A DNA stretch of 21,570 nt from Desulfosporosinus sp. UBA4726 (GTDB lineage Bacteria; Bacillota; Desulfitobacteriia; Desulfitobacteriales; Desulfitobacteriaceae), in the NCBI GenBank assembly GCA_002404215.1, contig DHJG01000177.1:49465-71034 (forward strand), given 5' to 3'. Below, in pieces: positions 1-6,926 of this stretch. Positions within the stretch are counted from its first letter, which is position 1, and each line of letters opens with the position of its first letter. The notes under the pieces were generated by a model. The model was not told the origin of the DNA and ran no database searches. It was given only the letters and a program-made list of their open reading frames with translations. The translations under genes and the position numbers were made by a program.

Positions 1-147
1 TCGAATTAATTCCCTTATTCCAAATTGTTCTGTTTTAAATCATGTACACAATAGTTTTACCACTAAATGAATTTAGAAGTTCCTGCTATCTCCTGTAGAA
101 ATTCCTTGGATGAAGAACTTATTTGAAATATATGACTTTCATCTGAG

Positions 148-173
148 AAAAAAATCCTGCCATGGACGGCGGG
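148..173 (-). terminator. weak candidate terminator downstream of the ABC exporter
   Basis: On the minus strand a short stem (CCCGCC pairing with GGCAGG, one C-A mismatch, 6-nt loop) is followed by a run of seven T. It lies about 55 nt past the exporter stop codon. The stem is short and imperfect, so this is only a candidate. The rest of 1-228 shows no gene I can support. Confidence 0.25.
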
Positions 174-228
174 CGATCCTGTAGGAAATGTCATATAGGC
201 TGTAACGAACTTCGCGTTGGCTAAATTC

Positions 229-2043
229 TTAGTCAACGGACATAGATTGCACCTGAGCCTTAAACTGCGTTTCATAAAGTTGTCTATATAGACCATCTTT
301 TTTTATCAATTCTGCATGTGTCCCAATTTCTGCAACCTTTCCATTTTCGATGACAAAGATTTGATCCGATGCAAGAATAGTTGACAATCTATGAGCAATG
401 ACAAAACTTGTTCTATTCTTTAATAAGGGTACCATCGCCTTCTGAATATACATCTCAGAGACTGAGTCCAAAGAGGAAGTTGCTTCATCAAGAATAATAA
501 TTCTTGGGTTTTTTAATAATACTCTCGCAATCGATACCCTTTGCTTTTCTCCGCCCGATAGCTTTATGCCCCGATTCCCGACCACTGTTTTATAGTCATC
601 CGGTAAGGTCATAATAAAATCATGAATATACGCTGCCTTACAAGCCTTGATAAGCTCTTCCTGAGTGGCGTTACTTTTCCCATATCTGAGATTTTCTTCT
701 ATGGTGTCATTAAAAAGATACGGTTCTTGCATAACTATACCGATCTGCTTGCGAAGTGACTCCAAGGTAACTTCTCTAATATCCCTGCCATCAATTTTTA
801 TGCTCCCTTGGATAACTTCATATAATCTTGGAATTAGATTTGTAATGGTGGTTTTCCCTGCACCACTGGAGCCAACCAAAGCCACCATAGTGCCTGGATT
901 TACCGAAAAGCTTATATCTTCTAAAACTTGAACCCTACTGTTATAAGAAAAATACACCTTTTCAAAGTCAACCCTACCCAATATTAACTCTAGACTAGTA
1001 GCCTCTAGCTTATCTTCTATCTCCTGTTTCTGATCAAAATACTCAAAGATTCTTTGAAATAAGGCCAAGGACCTTGTGACATCAATATGAATATTGGATA
1101 GTTGTGAGACTGGTGAATAAAGCCTTCCCAACAACGCTACAAAGGCTATTATGCTTCCTATTGAAATCTCACCCTTAACAAACAAATAGCCTCCATAAAA
1201 GTAAATCAGCATAGGTCCCATTGCTAAAAATGTACTAATTGTCATCCTGAACCATCTGCCTACAAGCGATTCTCTTATTTGCAGGCCTATAACCTCTTCA
1301 TTTGTTTGTTTGAACTTTTCGTATTCATCCTTCTCCTTGGTAAATATCTTTGTAATTATTGCCCCACTTATACTAAGAGTCTCTTGGATAATCTGATATA
1401 ACTCACTGATCTTTTCTTGACTATGAGTAGCAATTTTCCATTTTACCTTACCAACCTTTCTCGTAGGGATAATAAATGTTGGCAATATGATCATACCTAC
1501 GATGGCTAGTTTCCAGTTCATCGTTATTAAGACAATTGCTGTGGAAACAAGAACGACACAACTGCTTAAAGTATTTATTACAGTAGTGTTAAAGATATCT
1601 TGGATTCCATCTATATCACTCGTTAATCTGGTGGTAATCTCCCCAGGCAAAGCCTTGGAATAGAAATTCAAGGACATATGCTGCAGATGAGAATACATCT
1701 GATTTTTCATGTTTAATATAATGTGCTTGGAAATCAACGTGCTTAAATAAGACTGAGCCACGTCTAATAGTCCGAGGATTATAGTAATACCTATCGAAAT
1801 AAAAATATAAATACTTAAAAGCTTTAGATCCTTTTGCGGCAAAGCTTTGTCTATTATATTTTTAATAAGGATCGGTGGTATAAGCCCCAATATTGAAGTT
1901 AATATGATTGAGCCAATGACCAGAAGCATTCTCATTCGATAGGGAATAAAATAGCTCAATATTCTGGCTAACATTGCCCTCGTAACCTTGGGCATTTCTA
2001 GTTTTTCATCTGCATATCTCAATCTACTTATTCCAGTTGCCAT
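229..2043 (-). CDS. ABC exporter half-transporter (fused membrane and ATPase domains, MsbA/YfiB-YfiC-like)
   Basis: This is a type IV-fold ABC exporter half-transporter that would act in the membrane as a dimer and expel an unknown lipid, drug or peptide. Residues from about 25 to 320 carry six hydrophobic membrane segments. The ATPase domain follows: Walker A GSSGAGKTT near residue 390, signature LSGGEKQR near 494, Walker B IIILDEA near 513 and H-loop AHRLST near 547. The length of about 604 residues is normal for the family. An in-frame GTG lies three codons upstream at 2052, but that GTG sits within the AGGAGTGG ribosome site, so the ATG at 2043 is the better start. No partner half-transporter is adjacent, which suggests a homodimer or a partner elsewhere. 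The substrate cannot be told from sequence, and the adjacency to feo genes does not prove a metal role. Confidence 0.9.
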   Translation of the reverse strand: MATGISRLRYADEKLEMPKVTRAMLARILSYFIPYRMRMLLVIGSIILTSILGLIPPILIKNIIDKALPQKDLKLLSIYIFISIGITIILGLLDVAQSYLSTLISKHIILNMKNQMYSHLQHMSLNFYSKALPGEITTRLTSDIDGIQDIFNTTVINTLSSCVVLVSTAIVLITMNWKLAIVGMIILPTFIIPTRKVGKVKWKIATHSQEKISELYQIIQETLSISGAIITKIFTKEKDEYEKFKQTNEEVIGLQIRESLVGRWFRMTISTFLAMGPMLIYFYGGYLFVKGEISIGSIIAFVALLGRLYSPVSQLSNIHIDVTRSLALFQRIFEYFDQKQEIEDKLEATSLELILGRVDFEKVYFSYNSRVQVLEDISFSVNPGTMVALVGSSGAGKTTITNLIPRLYEVIQGSIKIDGRDIREVTLESLRKQIGIVMQEPYLFNDTIEENLRYGKSNATQEELIKACKAAYIHDFIMTLPDDYKTVVGNRGIKLSGGEKQRVSIARVLLKNPRIIILDEATSSLDSVSEMYIQKAMVPLLKNRTSFVIAHRLSTILASDQIFVIENGKVAEIGTHAELIKKDGLYRQLYETQFKAQVQSMSVD

Positions 2044-2071
2044 ATTATCCACTCCTATTGCTATGACTTAA

Positions 2072-2096
2072 GCACAATAATTATATCATATTGTAC
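2072..2096 (-). promoter_or_regulatory. operator-like dyad overlapping a putative -10 of the ABC exporter
   Basis: A 25-bp dyad has arms GCACAATA and TATTGTAC (one mismatch) around a 9-bp AT-rich centre. On the minus strand the centre contains a perfect TATAAT (2080-2085), about 37 nt upstream of the exporter start. No good -35 hexamer sits 17 nt upstream of it. A repressor site over the -10 box would fit the layout, but neither the promoter nor the binding protein is established. Confidence 0.35.
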
Positions 2097-2276
2097 GTTT
2101 AGATTTTGGCCGTTTACTTTAAAGAAGTTGTTCAATGCAGAAGTTACAGTCAAGCTAGAGTCTCTTTTATGGGTAACAACAAAAATTGCCAATACAAGGA
2201 GGTAACACTCCACTCTCAGATTCAATACTATATTTCAAACCCTCATTTAACCGTAAACTACAGTATTGTTCAAAAG

Positions 2277-2295
2277 TTACCTCAGCCTAACAATC
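2277..2295 (+). promoter_or_regulatory. possible DtxR/IdeR-type operator upstream of feoA
   Basis: The 19 bp here match 13 of 19 positions of the classical DtxR/IdeR consensus TWAGGTWAGSCTWACCTWA, with the core AGCCTAAC intact and weak outer arms. It ends five bases before the feoA ribosome site. A DtxR-family gene lies just past feoB, which makes the match plausible. However, the consensus comes from Actinobacteria and the outer arms are poor, so this is tentative. I found no convincing -35/-10 pair in 2100-2300. Confidence 0.25.
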
Positions 2296-2316
2296 CTTGA
2301 AAGGAGATTACTTAAT

Positions 2317-2562
2317 ATGACATCATTACCGGTGCCCTTATCCACACTAAGGCTAGGTGAAAAATCTAACGTTGTACATTTGGATGTGAAAGGCTTACTC
2401 CGTCGCCGAATCCTTGATCTTGGCATTGTCCCGGGGACCGTTCTTACCTGTATAGGGAAAGCCCCTGCTGGAGATCCTATCGCGTACTTAGTCCGCAATA
2501 CTGTAATTGCATTGCGTAGCGAAGACGCCTGCCAAATTTACATCGACTCAAAGCTAAGCTAG
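2317..2562 (+). CDS. feoA: FeoA, small SH3-like ferrous iron transport protein
   Basis: FeoA is a small cytoplasmic SH3-like beta-barrel protein that supports FeoB-driven Fe(II) uptake. The 81-residue product has the family layout: an N-terminal LRLGEKSNVVHLD strand region, then RRRILDLGIVPGTVL (the most conserved FeoA segment, usually GxxPG) and a C-terminal IALRSEDACQIYI strand. The reading frame is open upstream to 2266, but the ATG at 2317 is preceded by a clear AAGGAG at 2301-2306 and gives the normal family length. It is the first gene of a feoA-feoB-feoB' run, with 40 nt before the next start. Regulation by a metal-dependent repressor is likely from the family, though the site is uncertain. 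Confidence 0.93.
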   Translation: MTSLPVPLSTLRLGEKSNVVHLDVKGLLRRRILDLGIVPGTVLTCIGKAPAGDPIAYLVRNTVIALRSEDACQIYIDSKLS

Positions 2563-2602
2563 GACCTAAACGTTTTGCAAAAATATCTTTGAGGTGAAAA
2601 AT

Positions 2603-3418
2603 ATGAAGTTGAAAATTGGAGACAGTTCTAACGCGCTTAAAAATCACGGCCGCGTTATGAGAGAACAATTTGGCATTAGAACGACCGCTGAACAGTTCGT
2701 GATTGCGCTCGCTGGAAATCCAAACGTCGGTAAAAGCACCGTATTTAATGCACTTACCGGTTTACATCAACATACAGGCAACTGGCCGGGAAAAACAGTG
2801 GATAATGCGCAAGGAAATTACTCATATCGAAATAAACCATTTTTACTGGTTGATTTGCCTGGTACTTACTCCCTACTAGCCCACAGTGTTGAGGAAGAGA
2901 TCGCTAGGGATTTTATCTGCTTCGGTCAACCCGATGCGATCATTGTCGTTCTTGATGCAACTTCTCTTGAACGCAATCTTAACCTAGCCCTCCAAGTAAT
3001 GGAGATATCCTCAAAGGTCATTATCTGTGTAAACTTGATCGATGAAGCGAGAAAAAAGAAGCTAAACATAAATTTTAACGAACTACAAAAAGAACTTGGC
3101 GTCCCTGTCATTCCCACTGCTGCGAGGAATGGAGAAGGACTTCAAGAACTGCAAAACGCGGTCTACACAATGGCCGTAGAACAGAAAAAGACCTGGCCGA
3201 AACAGGTTCCTTATTCAGAAGAGGTTGAACAGGCAATTTGTGCACTTCTTCCGAAAATTGAAGAGTTAGACTTAGCCAGAGTAGTAAATCCCAAATGGTT
3301 GGCACTTCGTCTATTAGATAGTGACCTTTCATTTATTGAGACCATCAGCCGTTATGCAGCTAGACAAAAACAGGATACGATGGCACTTCAACATCAATGG
3401 GGTGAGTTGACACTATGA
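2603..3418 (+). CDS. feoB: FeoB N-terminal part: cytoplasmic GTPase (NFeoB) as a separate protein
   Basis: This is the soluble G-protein domain of the Fe(II) transporter FeoB, made here as its own 271-residue protein. The G-motifs are visible: G1 GNPNVGKST at residues 38-46, the FeoB-typical HTGNWPGKTV switch I region near 57-66, G3 DLPGT at 84-88, G4 NLID at 144-147 and a G5-like TAA near 172. A helical region similar to the FeoB GDI domain follows. The protein ends in what is normally the linker before the first membrane helix. The upstream in-frame GTG at 2594 lies inside the TTGAGGTG ribosome site, so the ATG at 2603 was chosen. The stop TGA overlaps the start of the permease part as ATGA, pointing to translational coupling. 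No obvious -1 slippery heptamer was found near the junction. Confidence 0.92.
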   Translation: MKLKIGDSSNALKNHGRVMREQFGIRTTAEQFVIALAGNPNVGKSTVFNALTGLHQHTGNWPGKTVDNAQGNYSYRNKPFLLVDLPGTYSLLAHSVEEEIARDFICFGQPDAIIVVLDATSLERNLNLALQVMEISSKVIICVNLIDEARKKKLNINFNELQKELGVPVIPTAARNGEGLQELQNAVYTMAVEQKKTWPKQVPYSEEVEQAICALLPKIEELDLARVVNPKWLALRLLDSDLSFIETISRYAARQKQDTMALQHQWGELTL

Positions 3419-4815
3419 GCACTCTCGATCCAATAGATCCGCTTCTGAAGATTTACTTAGATACCGAATCTATCCGTTTATCTTCAGGGACACCTTTAGC
3501 TGATCGTGTTGTCACAGATATCTTCAATTACACTGAAAAGCTTACCAAACGGGTAGTATTTCGCGATGACTCTCTACCGATGAGTTGGAAAGATAAGATA
3601 GATAAAATTGTAATCTCTCGTATGTTTGGGTATCCGCTTATGTTACTCTTGTTGGGAACGGTGTTTTGGCTTACCATTGCAGGTGCGAACGTGCCCTCGA
3701 AAATGATCGCGTCAGTGCTCTTTGCCTTTCAAGATGTTCTTACCCACTGGTTTCAGCTGATTCACGCCCCTGCCTGGCTACATGGCGTGTTAGTCCTAGG
3801 TATGTACCGTACCTTGGCATGGGTTACTGCTGTGATGCTTCCCCCCATGACCATCTTTTTCCCTTTGTTTACTCTCCTTGAAGACCTTGGTTATCTTCCC
3901 CGCGTGGCCTTTAACCTTGACAATATGTTTAAGAAAGCGAAAGCATGCGGCAAACAATGCCTGACAATGTGTATGGGTTTTGGGTGTAACGCAGCTGGGG
4001 TCGTGTCTACACGGATTATTGATTCTCCTAGGGAACGTTTGGTTGCCATCCTGACCAATAACTTTGTGCCCTGCAATGGACGTTTTCCTACACTCATCGC
4101 TATTTCTTCGATCTTCATGACCAGTACACTCGCATTTTCACAATCACTTCTAGCGGCAGGTATAATAACACTCTTAGTCCTGCTTGGAGTAGCGATTACC
4201 TTTGCAGTATCGTGGGCCTTGTCTAGAACGATTCTCAGAGGAGAACCCTCATCCTTGGTATTGGAGCTACCTCCTTATCGTAGACCTAAGGTCGGTGCCG
4301 TTTTCTATCGTTCGATTATTGACCGCACGGTTTTTGTTTTGCGCCGAGCAATTGTTGTAGCAGCCCCAGCTGGAGCGCTCACTTGGATTCTAGCGAATGT
4401 CTACATCGGCGACGTCAGTGTTCTTAGCTATACCGCTGGAGTTCTAGATCCTCTTGCCAAGGCCATTGGACTGGACGGTTTTATCCTCATGGCCTTTATC
4501 TTAGGCCTCCCTGCCAATGAGATCGTGATACCGATCCTACTCATGAGCTATCTTGCTACAGGGCAATTGACCGAGTTAGAGAGCTTATTCGAATTAAAAA
4601 AAGTCCTACTTGCCAACGGCTGGACTTGGCTAACTGCTTTCAATACAATGCTATTTGCCCTTCTCCACTGGCCCTGTGCAACAACCTTGCTCAGTATCCA
4701 CAAAGAAACTGGAAGTAAGAAGTGGACCTTTATGGGTTTTATCATTCCCACTGCCATTGCGTTTACAGTATGTTTCGTCATAGCCCAGCTAGCATACCTT
4801 TTAGGTTTAGCCTAG
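3415..4815 (+). CDS. feoB: FeoB C-terminal part: ferrous iron permease
   Basis: This is the membrane part of FeoB, 466 residues, probably with eight or so transmembrane helices. It begins with a soluble stretch (to about residue 68) that corresponds to the end of the FeoB linker, including the KIDKIVISRMFGYPL segment that leads into the first helix. Gate-region motifs are present: MGFGCNAAGVVSTR at about 187-199 and FVPCNGRFP at about 217-225 (Cys220 matches the conserved gate cysteine). A second gate-like region GLPANEIVIPIL follows near 362. Together with the preceding GTPase it makes a full-length FeoB with no loss of sequence, so it does not look like a decayed gene. Transport of Fe(II) is inferred from the family and from feoA upstream. 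Confidence 0.92.
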   Translation: MSTLDPIDPLLKIYLDTESIRLSSGTPLADRVVTDIFNYTEKLTKRVVFRDDSLPMSWKDKIDKIVISRMFGYPLMLLLLGTVFWLTIAGANVPSKMIASVLFAFQDVLTHWFQLIHAPAWLHGVLVLGMYRTLAWVTAVMLPPMTIFFPLFTLLEDLGYLPRVAFNLDNMFKKAKACGKQCLTMCMGFGCNAAGVVSTRIIDSPRERLVAILTNNFVPCNGRFPTLIAISSIFMTSTLAFSQSLLAAGIITLLVLLGVAITFAVSWALSRTILRGEPSSLVLELPPYRRPKVGAVFYRSIIDRTVFVLRRAIVVAAPAGALTWILANVYIGDVSVLSYTAGVLDPLAKAIGLDGFILMAFILGLPANEIVIPILLMSYLATGQLTELESLFELKKVLLANGWTWLTAFNTMLFALLHWPCATTLLSIHKETGSKKWTFMGFIIPTAIAFTVCFVIAQLAYLLGLA

Positions 4816-4866
4816 AAGGTACGCTAACCTCAACAAAAAATGGAATATAATGGAGTATATTTCTTC

Positions 4867-5280
4867 TTAACCTCTTAAATCCATGAAATCTTTAAAGGCT
4901 TGTTGCCAAGATGGATTACTCTTTATGAACTCCACTAGAGTTTTGATGGCCTCAATTGTTGCAGCTGAAAGATAATGTTCCATAGCCTCGGCCTCAACAG
5001 CGAAGTTACATTTGCTACATATTAGGGCAAGGAACTCCTGCAGCAATTGGTTCCGCGTTACTAAGTAGGACCCAAATTCGTTTCCTTTATCGGTAAGTTT
5101 GATCTCGCCATATCGTTCGTACTTTATGTAACTCTGGTCTCGCAATTTATAGAGGGCTTTAGTTACTGACGGCAAAGCAACTTTAAGCCTTTTACTTATA
5201 TCGGTTACCCTGACCGTATTAAGCGATAACGAAAACCGGTATATTTCCTCTAAATAATCCTCTAAGCTAGGTGTTAGCAT
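4867..5280 (-). CDS. DtxR/MntR-family metal-dependent transcriptional regulator
   Basis: This 137-residue protein has the DtxR/MntR layout: an N-terminal winged helix-turn-helix (residues 1-70) and a dimerisation/metal-binding domain, without the C-terminal SH3-like domain of DtxR. Aligned by eye to Bacillus MntR, the ligands Asp8, Glu11, Glu98, Glu101 and His102 are conserved. The usual His77 (in the RHELL segment) is Asn77 here (TRNQLL). It is convergent with the feo genes, whose permease part ends 51 nt away, so it may control iron rather than manganese. The start ATG follows AAAGGAAGTG at a somewhat long spacing. A terminator separates it from nicO upstream, so it may have its own promoter. 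Ligand identity is unknown. Confidence 0.88.
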   Translation of the reverse strand: MLTPSLEDYLEEIYRFSLSLNTVRVTDISKRLKVALPSVTKALYKLRDQSYIKYERYGEIKLTDKGNEFGSYLVTRNQLLQEFLALICSKCNFAVEAEAMEHYLSAATIEAIKTLVEFIKSNPSWQQAFKDFMDLRG

Positions 5281-5319
5281 TATTTAAGACACTTCCTTTG
5301 CTTCACCTTAGTTACCAGT

Positions 5320-5350
5320 AAAAGGACCGAGCACTTGCCTCGGCCCTTTT
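5320..5350 (-). terminator. rho-independent terminator of the nicO-like gene
   Basis: A strong hairpin: arms AAAAGG-a-CCGAG and CTCGG-c-CCTTTT around a 7-nt loop. Read on the minus strand it ends in CCTTTT, 23 nt past the stop of the nicO-like gene. It sits in the leader of the DtxR-family gene, so some read-through into that gene is possible. Confidence 0.7.
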
Positions 5351-5373
5351 AAAAAATATAGTATGCTAATAGA

Positions 5374-6138
5374 TTACCTTCCAAGGTTACTTGGCTGATA
5401 ATTAATTAAGATATTATGGTTTAATGTTGGTGAGACTCCAAACTGGCTTACAGACTGAAGGATCAACGCGCCTCCCAGAAATACTATTAACAAGGAAGAC
5501 GCCAATGCCAAACGATTCACAACATGCCATTTTTCAAGCCGTTTAATAGAATTACTTGCACGAACAACTAATATCCCAATAGTCACCATCGTAATAGCAC
5601 CTCCTAATGAAAATGCTCCTACCAATCCCAAGCCTAAAGGGATTTTATCGACTGAAACCGCAGCAAGAAGGATAGCTAAGGCACTTGGGCAGGGGACAAG
5701 TCCTGTAAAGAATCCTGTCAGGAATAAACCTCGCAATGTGGACGCTGGGTATGTCGTAGTCCCTGTCTCGTGACCACAATTACAATGACCGTGGTTATGA
5801 TCATGAGACGAATCTTCGCCCCCCACCATGGAAGAGAAGATTCTTTGTGAGATGATATTTAATCCTATATAGATAACTATAATCCCTGATATTAACTGAA
5901 ACCAATTAGAAAGGTTATGATTGAAAAGGACTTTGATAGTGGATGAAGCCGAAAATGCTAGTAGAGCAATAGAAAGTGTATGCGCTGATGCAGAAATAAT
6001 TCCTAACATAACTGCATCTTTTATCTTCGCACCTGAAGAAATGAGATAAGCTGTTATTACCCCTTTTCCGTGTCCAGGTTCTAAAGAATGAAGTGCTCCC
6101 AGGCCAATAGCAGCCGGTATAGTAAACATCAGATCCAT
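5374..6138 (-). CDS. NicO/RcnA-type metal transporter with His-rich loop
   Basis: This is a membrane protein of the NicO (nickel/cobalt transporter, RcnA/UreH-like) superfamily, 254 residues with about six transmembrane segments. Two family signatures are visible: HSLEPGHGK at residues 17-25 in the first helix and GLVPCPSALAILL in the second half. Between them lies a metal-binding His/Cys loop, HDHNHGHCNCGHE, at 112-124. The frame is open to 6165, but a perfect AAGGAGG at 6146-6152 lies 7 nt before the ATG at 6138. The location between a DtxR-family regulator and a probable zur suggests a role in transition-metal balance. Whether it imports or exports, and whether it moves Ni, Co or Zn, cannot be told. 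The last 25 residues are a polar tail. It has its own terminator at 5320-5350. Confidence 0.85.
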   Translation of the reverse strand: MDLMFTIPAAIGLGALHSLEPGHGKGVITAYLISSGAKIKDAVMLGIISASAHTLSIALLAFSASSTIKVLFNHNLSNWFQLISGIIVIYIGLNIISQRIFSSMVGGEDSSHDHNHGHCNCGHETGTTTYPASTLRGLFLTGFFTGLVPCPSALAILLAAVSVDKIPLGLGLVGAFSLGGAITMVTIGILVVRASNSIKRLEKWHVVNRLALASSLLIVFLGGALILQSVSQFGVSPTLNHNILINYQPSNLGR

Positions 6139-6214
6139 GATTCCATCCTCCTTGTCCGATTTCACTAATACCTATGCCAGTCGGGTGCTTCTCAGAACTT
6201 CCAGCCAAATTGAC

Positions 6215-6248
6215 AAAAAAAGAAATCCCTATGTCATGAGGGATTTCT
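6215..6248 (-). terminator. rho-independent terminator of zur
   Basis: A perfect 10-bp stem, AGAAATCCCT (6221-6230) and AGGGATTTCT (6239-6248), with an 8-nt loop. On the minus strand it is followed by seven T. It lies 12 nt past the zur stop and separates zur from the nicO-like gene. Confidence 0.88.
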
Positions 6249-6259
6249 GATCGATATTC

Positions 6260-6694
6260 TTAACGTTCCATTTTTCTACAATTATGACAGTAACCATATA
6301 TCTCCAGATTGTGTCCGGTAACGTCGAAATCGATCTTCTTTTTTAAAATCTGCTGAAGTTCTCCTATCGGGCACTCTTCAATAGCAATTAACTTATGGCA
6401 ACTGACGCAGAAGAGATGGTGTTTATGCTCATGGTGGTTTAATTCATATCGAGCTTTTCCATCATCCACTCTGTTGGACTTAATAACCAGATTCTTGGAG
6501 GCGAATGTTTCGAGAGTCCTATATACAGTAGACAAATTTATTGAAGAAGTCTTTTCCTTTAACAATATAAATAGTTCTTCTACCGTCAGTGGAGATTTAG
6601 ACTTTTCCAGTAGTTCAAGCATGGCGTACCTGTGCCTAGTGCTTTTAACCCCTTCTTTTTTTAGCACTTCCTTATATTTAGAGTTGTCTTCCAA
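6260..6694 (-). CDS. zur: Fur-family regulator, probably Zur (zinc uptake repressor)
   Basis: This is a 144-residue Fur-family metalloregulator. The N-terminal winged helix carries VKSTRHRYAMLELL and the recognition-helix segment INLSTVYRTLETF. The metal-sensing region NHHEHKHHLFC follows. Two CxxC pairs, CVSC and CHNC, form the structural zinc site, and a GHNLEIYG segment lies between them. The start is a TTG (6692-6694) preceded by AAGGGATGA; no ATG in frame fits better. The gene is divergent from znuACB across about 220 nt, the usual arrangement of a zinc-responsive repressor with its target, which is why I call Zur rather than Fur or PerR. The sequence alone cannot separate these subfamilies with certainty. 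It probably regulates itself from the shared intergenic region. Confidence 0.85.
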   Translation of the reverse strand: MEDNSKYKEVLKKEGVKSTRHRYAMLELLEKSKSPLTVEELFILLKEKTSSINLSTVYRTLETFASKNLVIKSNRVDDGKARYELNHHEHKHHLFCVSCHKLIAIEECPIGELQQILKKKIDFDVTGHNLEIYGYCHNCRKMER

Positions 6695-6740
6695 ATAAAA
6701 TCATCCCTTAATTCTTAATAATTTAACTATTTCTATGTCC

Positions 6741-6768
6741 ATTTTAATCTTTTTCATTATTTTAGCAA
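6741..6768 (-). promoter_or_regulatory. candidate zur promoter
   Basis: On the minus strand TTGCTA (6763-6768) and TAAAAT (6741-6746) are spaced by 16 nt, upstream of the TTG start of zur. The surroundings are AT-rich, so chance matches are easy and confidence is low. Confidence 0.3.
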
Positions 6769-6862
6769 TATTTAACACCTTAAAATTTGTCGGTTTTACA
6801 TGAAATTATTTTACCAGTATTACATAACGCATGAATTCAAAGATCAAGAAGGAAAGAAATGG

Positions 6863-6890
6863 TTTACAATTGGTAATGATAGAGTATAAT
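6863..6890 (+). promoter_or_regulatory. promoter of znuACB
   Basis: TTTACA (6863-6868) and a perfect TATAAT (6885-6890) are separated by 16 nt. A transcription start near 6897 would leave about 20 nt before the ATG at 6916. A short dyad (TTTAC, GTAAT) overlaps the -35 region and could hold a Zur site. No match to the Bacillus Zur box was recognised. Confidence 0.6.
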
Positions 6891-6905
6891 TATAAAAGAA
6901 GATGA

Positions 6906-6926
6906 TGCAAATAGGATGCATTTGCA
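6906..6926 (+). repeat. perfect 7-7-7 inverted repeat over the znuA start region
   Basis: TGCAAAT (6906-6912), a 7-nt spacer and ATTTGCA (6920-6926) form a perfect dyad. It lies just past the predicted transcription start and has the first ATG of znuA in its spacer. It could be an operator or an RNA hairpin affecting initiation. It does not resemble the known Bacillus Zur box. Confidence 0.4.

Noticed and set aside
63..296. Minus-strand ORF of 77 codons overlapping the end of the ABC exporter
   Set aside because: Its first third is antiphase within the exporter gene, it has no ribosome site and no recognisable domain; the part beyond 229 could be a chance open frame or a remnant, but nothing supports either.
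2106..2300. Plus-strand ORF of 64 codons before feoA
   Set aside because: No ribosome site, no family resemblance, and it ends inside the feoA leader; more likely untranslated leader.
3340..3420. Programmed -1 frameshift at the feoB junction
   Set aside because: The only A-rich run (near 3364-3370) is not in the phase needed for a slippery heptamer, and the ATGA overlap explains expression of the second part.
4801..4820. DtxR-box-like sequence at the end of feoB
   Set aside because: It encodes the last FeoB residues and the stop codon and lies between convergent genes, where a repressor site makes little sense.
6700..6915. Bacillus-type Zur box in the zur-znuA intergenic region
   Set aside because: Fragments such as TATTACGAAT and GGTAATGAT were seen, but no full 9-1-9 dyad could be aligned.
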